Part shown: positions 48,986 through 59,830 of the stretch, piece after piece
Layout of the letters: every line of letters starts with the position of its first letter
How positions within the stretch are numbered: the first letter of the stretch is position 1
NCBI GenBank assembly: GCA_007922195.1
Contig: ML681994.1
Location: 45,582,314 to 45,646,313 of the forward strand
Direction of reading: 5' to 3'
Source: Podocnemis expansa
Lineage: Eukaryota; Chordata; Testudines; Podocnemididae
Length of the DNA: 64,000 nucleotides
Translations under genes and position numbers: made by a program
Notes under the pieces: generated by a model
The model's input: the letters and a program-made list of their open reading frames with translations, nothing else
The model's database searches: none
What the model was told of the DNA's origin: nothing

Positions 48986-50059
48986 TCCCAGAAATAGAGC
49001 TCCTGAAAGAGGTAGTATTTCCTAGAATTAAGACATAAGATCTGCTTAGCAACTTTTCTGACAGTGGAAAGATAGTTCCAGGAACTTTAACTTTTTAGAA
49101 CAGTACTTCCAATAATCTCATCAAAACAGTGAAGGCAAATGATCCACATATCAGGATCTTCTTGTAAAGAATTGCTTCTCACACTAATCCTAAACATCAA
49201 CATGAAAGGGACAGTAAATACAGATATTGATTCATCACAGTGTAGCATTCATGCTTTCTTGTATAGGGTTTACCAGTCCCTTCACATATCAGTATGTCTG
49301 GCATGTTCCAGCTGTTAGGTTTTTTTTTAATTTCTGCATTGGGTGTTTGGCTCTACCCTGGACTAGAAATTGAACTAAAAATCAGAGAATTCATTTTCAC
49401 TGGAGAACTGTCATTGGCTTTGTAACAGTATCCCAGACAGAAAAGAAATTAGTCATAGAGCTAGATATACAGGTACTTAAATTCTTCTAAACACAAAGCA
49501 AAGAGAAAAGATTAATTTTATTATTTTTATTCCTAAACAAACAATCTCTGTTTAAAAAAGAATTAAAGCAGAAAGTTTGTTTCAAGAGTCCAGCTAATAC
49601 TCAAAAACAATATTCTTTATCCTTTACAAAACAATTACAGGATTATGCCCTTCACTTAATGAGTAAAGGGCAGGAAAACTTCAGAAATACAGCAAAACAT
49701 GTTCTAGATTTTGTCTTCATTTGAAATCAAACGACATCAACAGGGCAGGTGGATGAGGTGAAGACACTGTATGTCTTTGGGACTTTGAAGTTTTGTAGGT
49801 AGAGGGATGAGCAAGACATGCCTCAAGAGATAAAACTGGTGAGGGAGGTAGGGTTCAAGTTCAGGGTGTGTTGCTTTCCACAATGACAGCTCCCTCCAGA
49901 ACTCTGGAATAACCTTGTATGAAAAATAGGGACCCTATCAGCATGATTGCACATGGCATTCAATCCCTCTCCTCTTTCAGTCCTCATAATTTAGCCTTCA
50001 CAACAAAACTCCTTAAGTATCAAGCAGCTCACAGAGTGGCTTCCCAAGTAGTGACTTAT

Positions 50060-50230
50060 ACTTTACAACTTCTGTTGGTAAGAGAAAGGAACTTTTGATT
50101 TTACAGAAAGCTTTTTCTGAGATCAAAATCTTATCTCTCTCACCAACAGAAGTTCATCCAGTGAAAAATATTACCTCACTCACCTTGTCTCTCTAATATC
50201 TTCGGACCAACGTGACTACAACAATGCTGC
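50060..50230. mobile_element. Penelope-like terminus of the GGACCAAC family
   Basis: ACAACTTCTGTTGGTAAGAG at the left is answered by CTCTCACCAACAGAAGTTC at about 50135-50155, then CCTTGTCTCTCTAATATC and GGACCAACGTGAC. The arms match those of the remnant at 15.5-16.8 kb. Confidence 0.55.
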
Positions 50231-52029
50231 CTACTCCTTTCTACATCAGCTATTCCAATATTACACATTATGGATTCATAACAGTTTTGTTCAGAGGCCT
50301 CTTAAACTGTATATGGAAATCTCCTTAATTGAATAAAATGCACCTTCAGTTGTAATCTAATGTATTACAGCTAGATAAGGATATTTACAAACATACAGCA
50401 GGCTATGTACTTTAACACATTCAATACGTGAAGAAAGAGTTCTCAAAGGTATTGACCTTTGTTGTCAATCTTAAAATGTGTGCTAGCCAAAAAGGGGTGT
50501 ATATTACAAACATGTGATTTGTCAGTGTTGTACTGCATACTTGAAAGGTCGCTTGCCAAGGTCAGTATAATGTAGAAAGAAACAGGGCATGTTCTATCGA
50601 TTGTCTAATTGTTTAATCATCATTGGGAGAACATTGCAACTACTTCCCATCTAACTATTTTCATTTTTGACTCAATAATCTGTACAGCAAAGGGCACATG
50701 GTGTGTGGGGGGGAAGACTACCCCTATGCAGAAGAGTCCTTATGAATAAAAATACTTTCCTGGGTGTTTTAAAGGTGTTTCACTGAATGTATGTACTAGA
50801 AATGATTACATCTTAACCCTAAATTTTAAACTTATATTAAGAAAAGTTTGCATGTGATTTACAACATTTACCTCGAACTGAAAGTGTTTAAGGGGTGTAA
50901 TAGCCATAATGACATTACAGCATAATGAGATTTTGTACTGCTATAGCACCTTTTCCCCAAGACTCTGAAAGCCTTTTATATATAATTATTTAAACTTGCA
51001 TCTTCCACAGCTAGTTGTGTAGTATCAACCCCATGTAAGGATGGGCAAATTAAGGCCCAGAGAAGGGAAATGCAAATTTACTCCTTTGCTTCTTAGTTGG
51101 AGCAGTTAGTTGGTGCCATTTGTGATGGTAGTTTTTGGGATTAGTGTGCAGCTCCAAATGAAAATAGACTGAATTCACCAGTTCCCTTCAGAGAAGATAC
51201 AGCACAGCAGTCGAGCTATAATTTTTTGTGATTTTTTTTCTACAAACCTGGGCTGAATTCAATCAAAGCCCTACAGGACATCACCCTGATCCAAGTGCAG
51301 GATTGGGAACAGGAAGTACTTTTCCATGCAAGTGGAAAAAACCCAACTGTCTGTGCAAAGAGGACTTGGGGATAGCTGGTGACTGAATAGCATATTCTAA
51401 CTGGAGTAGTTGAGAAAGCTCTCAGGGCAGTCATTTGCTCTGCTCAGGAATCTGACTGACAGGATTGAGTACCTTATACATAAAACATTTTTTAAGCATC
51501 ACCTTCCAGGAGTGGAAGAAAATTCAGGGGAATATTAACAGCATACTGTGCTAGGTTGCAGAGATTGCTGTCAGTGTCACCAACATGCACCACCATTTCT
51601 CCTTCCTCTGACTATAATGGACAGCTTTCTGTGAATTGACCAAGCAAAAGAGACAAACACTGAGGACAAAAGGCCCTTTGCCACATCTTGTGCCCATTTG
51701 GATTTATAATCTATGATGTCTGCTATGCGCCAATGCTGTGAGTTACTGCTTTGCTAGACTAGGTATGAGTGTAAAACATCAGATAGGGATGATTGAGTTA
51801 CTAATGAACAATATAATTATAAACATGTGCTCATGCTTGCCAGGCCTGCAATCCTTTAACTATTTTGCCAGCATTTACTACAATGATACTGCAAAAGAGC
51901 TACTGATGATGTGAGCAATTGTTTCCCTGCTCAGCATCTATCTTGGGGCCCCTGGTTGGGTGTCAGGGAGAGGCACAGGAAAGGGGGTTATGGGAATGTC
52001 ACAGCTTCCACTCACAATCAAAGCTGAAC

Positions 52030-53060
52030 ATACCCTACTAGCAAGACACAGTCGCCATAACAATCATTTTATTGATCATAACCCAGAAATCTCTCCTTCT
52101 TAAGACTATAATTTCCTACAACTCTAACAAAGATAGTAGACAGCACTTACCATGTGCCCTGCTGACCCTTGACTGGTCACCACTCTCACCCAAGCTCTTC
52201 TGTAGGTTCTTCCCAAATAAGTCCTCTGAAAATTGCTGAGTAGGCCTATCAGTCCATCTGTCAGCATGGACTTATCATAAGCCTCCAGTGCCCTGTTTCA
52301 TTCCTGGGCCTTCCCCAGGCTCTCCTTCCCTGGTACTCCCTCTTCCGTCACTATGCCAGTGAGACTGCCCTCATTCAAGATGCTCAGTAAGATGGGGAGC
52401 CCTCAGTGTTCAGGGTGGTGGCGAGCGCCATTAGTTCATCACAGAAAGAGTATCTTGTCAGTGCCGTGTTCAGCATGCTGGGCTCTTCCTTTGGCTTTTC
52501 ATTCTGGTGTGTCAGGTAATTGATATGCTCCCAGGACAGCACAGCAAGTTGGCGGATGCCCAGCTCTGCCAGCTTCTTTGAGCTAGTCTCATAGTGGTGT
52601 CTCTTGTTGGCGCTGTGGATGAAATCATGCTTTTTGGAGTACATCAACAATTACTAGAGCCCTCGGGTCCCCTTCCAGATACCTCACAGTGGTGGAAATC
52701 CTGCTGTTTGACTGAGCTGTGCAGAAACTGACTTAACCTGCTTGGGAAATGGTAGGGTACCTGCCAGGTAGCACTGGTGAATAGATAGAAAGGCAGGAAG
52801 GTACACGTTCAGGGACTTGTTGGAATGGCAGCGTAAGAGTGTCTTGGCTCAAGGCTAAGTGGCACCCATATTTGTTTGCTGGCTCCACACTGTAACATGG
52901 TAGCGTGGGTAGGGATGGGTCACTGGTCAGCACATGTTGTGCTCCATATTCCTCTGGAAGTGTGTTTGAAAGCTTTGAGTGTGGCTTGTAGGGGGGGCAG
53001 GCACTGGACAACGGTGCAGAAAATAACACACTGCAAACCTGCAATGTAGACATGTCTTTA
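52030..53060. other. Unassigned region, possible DNA-transposon derivative
   Basis: A minus-strand frame at 52650-52384 (88 codons) and another at 53053-52733 (106 codons) are open but show no motif I recognise. The right edge reads GCAATGTAGACATGTC, like the ends of the Harbinger MITEs, so the region may be a decayed Harbinger derivative. No left end was found. Confidence 0.3.
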
Positions 53061-53100
53061 ACAGTACAAGCCTGTGTATACCATTACTAGTGCTCTACAC

Positions 53101-53279
53101 CAGTGGTTTTCAAACTTAGGTTCAGGACCCAGTACTGGGTCACAGCGCTCCCTGTCACTGCAACTGCCAAAAAAAAAATCTAGCATTCATTGCTCAGTGA
53201 CGTAACTGTTGGGTCGTGGGCATAAATGATTTTTTTTTTTTAAACTGGGGCTTGAGGGAAAAAGTTTGCAAAGCCACTC
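53101..53279. mobile_element. hAT MITE, 179 bp
   Basis: The ends are CAGTGGTTTTCAAACTT and, reverse-complemented, GAGTGGCTTTGCAAACTTT. The octamers CTCTACAC (53093-53100) and CTCCACAC (53280-53287) match at 7 of 8 positions. The interior has no ORF. Confidence 0.85.
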
Positions 53280-53756
53280 CTCCACACTATTCATTCCTAA
53301 CAATAACATAAATATGCCAAATAAAGCCATCCTAATAAAGATTATATGTCTTTTATTCATGCGATGTGACACCAAAAGGATAATTTCTCATGCATGATAC
53401 TCTTGAGCTCCACTGAAAGAACCCATGTTTCTTTTCTGGATGTTGCTGTGAAGACATTCTTGGATTATAGCTGAAGTATTACTAATGGCTGGAATCTTTT
53501 CATCCCAGAAAATGTTAGAGGAAGTGACTTAGTAAATGACAGGAATTTTTTGTTTGTTTTAAAGAGCTAATTTTACAAACTCTGCCTGCCTATGTCTAGA
53601 GCCATGTGAGTGTTACCATTGATGACTTATGCATGTATTTCTATCATGTGAGGTGGAACAAACCTAATGTGGGCAACATAATGTAGTTTGTGAATCTGGT
53701 GACCTGTACATTGGGGATTGTGAAGAAGAGCTAAGTGACAATTTACTTTTATACAA

Positions 53757-53818
53757 CAGAATCATAGGGTTGGAAGGAACCGCATCAGATCATCTAGTCC
53801 AACCCCCTGGGGTTTGAA
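53757..53818 (-). mobile_element. CR1 3'-end fragment
   Basis: GAATCATAGGGTTGGAAGG followed by TCATCTAGTCCAACCCCCTG is the CR1 tail, the same as at 20115-20175. The copy is only about 60 bp and ends there. Confidence 0.85.
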
Positions 53819-54825
53819 CCCAGACCTTTCTGCATGTAAATATCAACTTCTGCTCTGTTACATTAGTAGTACTTTGCCAAATCAGTGTAGGTGTGGGTAT
53901 AAGTCAACCTAAACCATAAGAGCCAAATCCTACAGTTGCCTTACCTGGTAAAACGACAGTGTAGTTAGTATTAGAGACAAAATGCTTTTACTGAGCCCTT
54001 ACTCCCACTGAAATAAATGGGGGAGGTGTCCTATCAGAACAAGGACTGCAGCGTTGGAGCCCAGTTTTGCTCCCAATGAAATCAATGAAAATTCTGTCAA
54101 CATGAGCAGGTCTAAGTTAGCAATGTGTAAACTCTGCAAACCCATGCTTACTGAGTAGTCCTGTAGAAGTAGTCACACTGGTACTGTTTGCATGAGGCAA
54201 GACCAGTGCCGTATGGAGAGTGCCTTGCACCGTTAGGCCCTGATGCTGCAAAGAGTTATCCAGGTGCTTTGAGTGATGCCACTGAACTCAAAAGGTTTTT
54301 TTCACAGGTGTAGAGTTATATAAATGAGTAATATTTTGCTGGACCAAGGCTTTAATCTGTAAGAGACTTTGGGATGCATCCAGATGAAACGTGCAATACA
54401 ATATGCCATTATTCTCATGATGAATTCAAAGAACTGTTAAGCATATTGAAGAGCTATAAATCAAAATGGTGGCAAATTAATGAACCACAAAATGAACTTC
54501 TTCTGTAATAACACATTTTATTTCTAGTGGGATTTTTTTTGGAATACCACATATTCCCAGCCTTTGACAATTTCAGTTTCTTTTAATTTGAGAAACCACC
54601 TCAGACATTCTGACATGCCTACCACAAAACGCACCCCACGAATGGAGCTAACAAAATATACAGCATAAACCAATAATGTTTCTGTGTATTTCACGTATTT
54701 TTCCCGATTTAGATGAATAGATTTAATGCTGTTCACAAGTGGTTTCTCTGAGGGTACTTTGCTGGTTTGGATAGAATAAAAGCACCCCATTTAACCAAGA
54801 ACGTTATGAGGAACAATCATGAAAA

Positions 54826-55016
54826 TAAGCAGACTCCTGTGGCACCTTAAAGGCTACCTAATTTCTCTGGGCATAAACTTTCTTGGTCTGCAGCTGCCAA
54901 AGTGGGCTGCAGCCCACAAAAGCTTATGCCTGAAGAAATTTTCAGTCTTTAAGGTGCCACAGGACTCTCCTTGTTTTTTCTGTACACAGACTAACAGGGC
55001 TACCCCTCTGGAACTA
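54826..55016. mobile_element. Palindromic Penelope-like terminus near MYF5 3' end
   Basis: The left arm is GACTCCTGTGGCACCTTAAA, GGGCATAAACTTTC. The right arm, inverted, is AAAGCTTATGCC, TCTTTAAGGTGCCACAGG and ACTAACAGGGCTACCCC, ending CTCTGGAACTA. The centre holds the short inverted CTGCAGC/GCTGCAG. It lies 360 bp beyond the MYF5 stop, so it may fall within the MYF5 3' UTR or just past it. Confidence 0.75.
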
Positions 55017-55375
55017 ATCATGAAAATATAAGATAAACATTGCTAAAAAATCTTTACAGGAAGCCACTTCTTACAGCCTTCTGTTTACCGAATACAGGCT
55101 TGACAAAACATTAACCTCGACACAATATAATAATAATAATAAAAAAGTACTAAAAGGTGTTAATAATGTTTTAGTTAAATACATTCCCCTGGTAAAGTGG
55201 CAGCAGTATTCACAACTATACAGTTTAAAAGACTCTCCTTTATATACAAATTTGGAAACTCTTGGATTCCATGTGCCTCCTGGGTCAGTCTCTAAGAGCC
55301 ACGGCTGTTTCATTTGCTGTGATTCTTTTTGCCCATGTAAAAGCAGGTGATGGAGCCGGCGTCAGGCCTTGAAGC

Positions 55376-55545
55376 TCATAGCACATGATAGATGAGCCTG
55401 GCATGAGGGGTCCTGGGGGGGCCTGGCTGGCAATCACTGTTTGCAGACAGGGAGGCAGTGTCCCCAAGCGGCTGTGCGGTTTGCTCCGAGATCCGCTCCA
55501 CGATGCTGGATAAACAGTCCAGGCTGGACAGAGCCGGGCATTTGT
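55376..55545 (-). CDS. MYF5: MYF5 exon 3
   Basis: The exon starts after GGTTCCCCAG and encodes codons 161-216 ([20 protein letters not shown] and onward), ending RLIYHVL and TGA at 55376-55378. Intron 2 is 173 bp. The exon holds helix III. A minus-strand AATAAA at 54517-54522 is a possible poly-A signal, but it lies beyond the Penelope-like insertion, so the real 3' end is unsure. Confidence 0.93.
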
Positions 55546-57228
55546 CTGGGGAACCAAGTAAGGCGAAAGGAAGAGCTAAAGAGAGACACCAAGAAGCGTG
55601 AATTAGCTGAGATTTCACTTCAGAGGCAGCCACCTATTGCCACCCAGACACTCAGGGCTCCTAGCCATGCCCTGCGTAGTTGAAATCGCCCTGTGGCCGG
55701 GGCTGTGCCGGCTCTTACCCTGCACGTCGGGGCCATAGACGGTGTCAAAGCTGCTGGGCCGCCCGGGCCAGGCGGGGCTGCTGCAGTCGGCCTGAAACAC
55801 ACAAGACATGAGTGGCCGGCCGTTCTCCGGCCCCAACAGTTGGGGGCCAGCACACCCCCCCCAGGGGACCCCCGCACTGTTCCCTCTAAGCTGTGCGAAT
55901 GCGCGCGTGCACACAGGTCGTGAAACCTGCGCACACAACAAAATAAAGTGTGCGCGCAAAAAAATTCAATAGTGCTAATATTGGTGCTCACAAAGAAATG
56001 TTTTTTGCGCACACAAAGAAATTGTTTGCTCACACAGTCTATGAGTAGTTAGAGGGAACATTGCCCCCCCCCCCGCCCCATGCCAGCCTCTGCCCCACGG
56101 GTAGCTGCAGGAGGGAGGCTCGGCTTGGGGTAGGAGGCACTTTGCCAGGGGAAAACCCGGCAGGAAGGCAGAGGACTTAGGGGATCTGGGGCAGATTTGA
56201 CGTGAGGGGTCCATGCAGACTCACAGCCCCTGTGCCCACCCACCGGGCCCCTCCTAGCTCAGCTGCCAAGGACCAAAAGCCTCCAGGGCTGCCCGGCCCC
56301 AGTGAGGCGGAGGCCAGGGCAGGGGGCTGCTCCTTGGTGGAGGCCTGGGGCGAGTTGCCCCCCATGGGTGGCCCTGCACAGAGGGAGCCAAGGCGCTGGG
56401 GAAAAGGCATCAGCCGCCTGGTTCCCAGCTTCATCTCCATGTCGCGGGGCCGCCCCTGCCTTATTCCCTCGGGCGAGGAAAAGACAAAGGCGAGGCTAAC
56501 CCGCAGCTTGCTCTCGGCTCAGGTTTGCACCCCGACAGCGCCGCAAGCCCCTTTCCAAGAGCCAGGAGTCGTGCGGCCGTGCAAGCCGAACCGGCTCCTT
56601 GCTCGCATCAGCTTTCCTGGGAGAAAATCCCGTCTAGAGGGGGCAAAGCCCCGCATGGGGGGAGAAGAAACGCAGGCGTGGGCTCCTTGCACGGCGTGCA
56701 TTTCTCCCTCCCCTTCAGGTGGGATTTTCTGCCCCCGGAGCTGATGCCATGCAGAGCCCGGTTAGCCTTGCAGCCGGCGGGACTCCCGGCTGCTGGGCTC
56801 CGCCAGGGGCCGGCTCTTACCGGGCCGTCGGAGCAGCTGGAGCCGGGGCTGGCGGGGCCGTAGTAGGTCTCCACCCGCTCCCGCAGCAGCCCCTGCAGGC
56901 TCTGGATGTGGCGGATGGCGCTGCGCAGGATCTCCACCTTGGGCAGGCGCTGGCCGGGGTTGGCGGCCGTGCAGCGCTTGAGGGCGTCGAAAGCCTGGTT
57001 CACTTGCTTCAGCCGCCGCCTCTCCCGCAGGGTGGCCGCCTTCCTCCTGGCCGCCGGGCTGGCCTGGCGCTTGCAGGCTTTGCAAGCCCACACGAGGCAG
57101 CGGTGGCCCGACGGGGCCCGGACGTGCTGCTCCTCCAGCCCCGGCCGGGGATCCAGGTCCTCGCCCTCGGGGGAGGAAAGGCAGAAGAAATGGGCTGGAG
57201 AAAAGGGGCAAGAGTCCAGCGCCTCCAT
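55376..57228 (-). CDS. MYF5: MYF5 (myogenic factor 5), complete, three exons
   Basis: MYF5 is a nuclear bHLH factor that pairs with E proteins on E-boxes and commits cells to the muscle lineage. The exons are 57228-56821, 55791-55719 and 55545-55376. All introns are GT-AG and the spliced frame is 651 nt, 216 residues plus stop. Domains are a His/Cys-rich segment (35-54, with Trp47 in [10 protein letters not shown]), a basic region (61-73), HLH (74-118), and the C-terminal helix III block [15 protein letters not shown] (165-179), ending RLIYHVL. Mammalian MYF5 is about 255 residues, so this one is short, mainly by loss in the N-terminal and His/Cys region and in the C-terminal half. The CDS is GC-rich and has many conservative changes. 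Gln75 replaces the junction Lys. The C-terminal sequence and order identify MYF5 and not MYF6, MYOD1 or MYOG. It is convergent with LIN7A. Confidence 0.95.
55719..55791 (-). CDS. MYF5: MYF5 exon 2
   Basis: The exon is 73 nt, codons 137-160 plus one base. It is preceded by GTGTTTCAG and followed by GTAAGA. It encodes [24 protein letters not shown], matching the CNSPVW-type exon 2 of other MYF5 genes. The human exon is 76 nt, so one codon is missing here. Confidence 0.93.
55875..56063. mobile_element. hAT MITE in MYF5 intron 1
   Basis: The ends are CACTGTTCCCTCTAA and, reverse-complemented, CAATGTTCCCTCTAAC. The interior carries GTGCGCGCAAA and GCGCACACAAAG words. The C-rich flanks hide any target duplication. 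The ends are those of the hAT at 40412, so they likely share a transposase source. It is about 190 bp in the 1029-bp MYF5 intron 1. Confidence 0.8.
56821..57228 (-). CDS. MYF5: MYF5 exon 1 (coding): His/Cys domain and bHLH
   Basis: Codons 1-136 start at the ATG at 57226-57228 ([15 protein letters not shown]), 63 nt below the TATA-like box. No upstream in-frame ATG lies between that box and this start. The donor is CCG|GTAAGA at 56821/56820. The His/Cys segment has [13 protein letters not shown], about four residues shorter than usual between the two His/Cys parts. The basic region reads [20 protein letters not shown], with Ala65 and Thr66 kept and Gln75 at the junction. The exon ends in [15 protein letters not shown], which aligns with the TSPTSNCSDGM-type end of MYF5 exon 1 elsewhere. 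Confidence 0.95.
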
Positions 57229-57290
57229 CCTCCGGGATCCAGGCTGGGCGATTTCCCCAGCGGCTCGGCCTGGAGCTGCGGCACGGGGCG

Positions 57291-57298
57291 CTTTATAT
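57291..57298 (-). promoter_or_regulatory. MYF5: TATA-like box of MYF5
   Basis: On the minus strand the sequence is GGATATAAAGCG. It lies 63 nt above the ATG, so a start site about 30 nt below it would give a 5' UTR of roughly 30-40 nt. An octamer-like ATGCTAAT lies upstream at 57337-57344 (minus strand). No E-box is seen in the first 120 bp above the TATA box. Confidence 0.6.
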
Positions 57299-57794
57299 CC
57301 ATCTTGCTAGGGAGGCTGGTCCAGAGCCTGCTCTCTATTAGCATATCCCTGGCGGGGCCGGCCGGGCAAACCCCCTCCAGGCCCCAGGAGGTGTGGGGCA
57401 TTGCACCAGGCAGCCGCCTTCCCAAGCCGAGAAAAGCAAGGGGGCTTGTGGCACTAAGAGGTTCATTTATCCAAGCCGCGCTCCCAGGAGCTCCCAAGCG
57501 CCAAGACAAGCAGGAGAGTCGCCCCTGGGTGGGAAAAACAAGGAGCAGGGACGGGGCGAAACGAAACGTGACGTTTCCTGCACTAAAGCATCTTCCTGCA
57601 ACACTTTGTGGGAGAGCCCAGGATACAGGCTCGCCTTAGCCCCCAGAGTCACTGGGGGCTGTTTTCAGTCCTTTGATTTTCTCCCCAGCAGCTCTACTGT
57701 TCAAAACAGCCCTGGCGCGCTTTGTTTTTGTATGAGCCCTTTACTTCATTTTGCCCTTGCTTAGATGCTTTCTTTCTAAAGAGCTAATCTTGCA

Positions 57795-57893
57795 AACTGT
57801 ATCTGTTAGTCTTTAAGTGCCACACGACTCCTTGTTTTTTTTTTTGGGGGGGGGGGAACCTAGACTAACACGGCTGCCCCTTTGGAACTTGCA
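57795..57893 (-). mobile_element. Penelope-like terminus fragment upstream of MYF5
   Basis: TATCTGTTAGTCTTTAAGTGCC, ACTCCTTGTTTTTTTTTTTT, then a G run and CTAGACTAACACGGCTGCCC, CTTTGGAACTTG. It is the reverse complement of the family arm and lies 570 bp above the MYF5 ATG. Confidence 0.75.
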
Positions 57894-59830
57894 AACTCTG
57901 CCTGCCTATTGCTAGAGCCATTGAGGACTTATGCATGCATTTCTGTCATAGGAAGGGAGCAGATTTTTTTTTTTTAACTCGCCTACCTAGCAATAGCAGG
58001 ATAACATTGAAAGGGACAAAAAGCCATTCCAGATTTTACTGCTGGCTGACCATGTCAGCAAAGATGCCCGCAAAAGTTTTTTGTTTGCCTAAGAAAAACT
58101 CTCCCCGCTCCATTCCCTTGCTCTTTTCCCTGTGGCTCGATGTGGCTCCAGCCACAACAGCAGAGCAGGGCTTTGGGTTTGCTGATTTTCTGCTTTCAGC
58201 CAAATTTGTACCGTTACAGATGCGTCCCAGCTGTCAGGGACACAACCCCCTCCTGGAAGTGTAAAATTTCTAACCCCCCCCCATCCCTGAGTAACTTTAC
58301 ACACGTCGGTGACAAAAGCCTTCCAGAGCCCTGGTAGCGGCTCGCTGAAACTGTTCAAGGGCCATTAAAGTGGTAATGAAGCCATTTAACAGGCATTTGC
58401 CAACGCTCAGGAGCCCTTTGGCCACATTCAGCTGGCCTTTCCATTTTGGGGAAAGGTGTCAGGGGGGTAAAAGAAACCGGTTTCCAAGCGCTCCGCAATA
58501 ATTCCCGGGCGACGCAAATTATTCGAGGTGCCCCGCCCAATTTTTGGAGGCTCTAGGTCCAGGAGCTGCCATAGTCAGTGGGGTTGAGTGTTGCTCTGGT
58601 GGTTTTAGTCAAACCCGGGTTTAGTAAACGAATCTAACAGGGGAAAGTGGATAAGAAAGGTTATTATACGGCTGCCCCGTTAAACCCCGTTACTAGCGCA
58701 GACCCCAAGGACAGAGAGGAGAAGAAATGAGGGTTGGGACAGGATTTGGGACCCGAGGCCCGCACCCCTCTGTGCAATCCGCCTCCAGCCCCATGTCTCC
58801 CCCAGAAGAACCGGCTGGGCACTTCCCCAAGGGGGTGTTTTTATTGCTTTAAGGTGAAAACCCACTTTCAAATATATCAGAGGAAGAAATAAAAGGTTTC
58901 ATAAATCAAACTGAGCGCACAGCCATTCAGAAAGTTGCTCTGCCGTTAGCCAAGCGGCTGGAAAGGCTACATGTGTACGGCTCCAGTTTATTTAGGGCCA
59001 TTAACGGGCAGAGACAGCCCTTTGAAATGAATACTGTATGAAAGCCACAGCGCTGATAAAGGACTAAAGTTACCGAAAAGGAAAGCTCTGAATTTCAACT
59101 CTCTCTCTCGAAGTCCAGTTGACATTCAGCTTTGAAACCCTGCAGTTCTCAGTGGCTTTGCAAGAAATCAGCAGCCAAATAAAGCGGTTCTGGTCAGCAG
59201 TAACTTGAAGACTTCCTTGGACTGTAGCACACAGATATTTTAATGTAGTATGTTCACGCTGGCTAAAATAGACCTGATTACAGATTTATGCTTTGTGCAC
59301 AAACACGCTTGGTCTTTAACCTCCCAGTTACATTGTTCTGATCACCTTTCGGTGGTTTCTCCCCAACTAAATTCAGTGTAATCTCGTTTTTTGTAACGCC
59401 ACTGTGCGTTACAAAATACCGTCTGTCTCTTGCATTCCTGTCTTCAGCTCCTTATTCAGTGGGTTTGGGGTTGTTTAGAAATGGGCCCATCCCAAGAGTC
59501 TTAGGGGACCTCTGAAGGTTGTTTCCGTCTTCCTGGATCTTTGTGGGTGAAAAAGCATGCTGTCACTGAGGAAAAGTCTTGTAATTAGTATCCCTCAGAG
59601 GGGCCCGCTCTCTTTTGAAAAGTGATCTCAAAACAAATTTGCAAGAGTGCAGCAGGCAAAAGAAGTAGAAAGCAAAAACACAAACTACAAGGCTGGCTAA
59701 TGAGGCTGCTAGGAAGGGAAAAGAGTGGTGGGCTTCTGAGATTTGGGGGCAGACGTGGGGAAAATGGGAGGCCAGTGAGCACTGGCCGCAGCTTACAAAC
59801 TCTTGTTGAAATACAGAAAACACAGATGGG
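57894..59830. promoter_or_regulatory. Low-repeat region upstream of MYF5, candidate enhancers
   Basis: There is no recognisable repeat or exon. CAGCTG E-boxes lie at 58228-58233 and 58429-58434, and CATTTG near 58394. Stretches such as CATTAAAGTGGTAATGAAGCC (58363-58383) and TTTATTTAGGGCCATTAACGG (58987-59007) have the look of conserved non-coding DNA. In other vertebrates enhancers for MYF5 and MYF6 lie in this interval. Function here is inference from position only. Confidence 0.45.

Larger units (their letters stand above)
47963..52029. other. Intergenic, mostly AT-rich, with a CA repeat
   Basis: No gene is recognised. The stretch holds the CA repeat at 48952-48984, a Penelope-like fragment at 50060-50230 and a possible MIR-like remnant at about 50930-51075. 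The segment from 48.4 to 50.0 kb looks single-copy and could be old non-coding sequence under constraint, but that cannot be judged from one genome. Confidence 0.5.
55400..57600. promoter_or_regulatory. MYF5: GC-rich, CpG-rich island over MYF5
   Basis: From about 55.4 to 57.6 kb the sequence is far richer in G, C and CpG than the AT-rich flanks, and this covers the promoter, exon 1, intron 1 and exon 3. ORFs appear in several antisense frames for this reason and are not genes. A CpG island over a developmental regulator is expected. Confidence 0.8.

Noticed and set aside
56719..57639. 306-codon + strand ORF opposite MYF5 exon 1
   Set aside because: It is antisense to the MYF5 bHLH exon in a CpG-rich region. 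The opposite strand has the known protein, splice sites and promoter.
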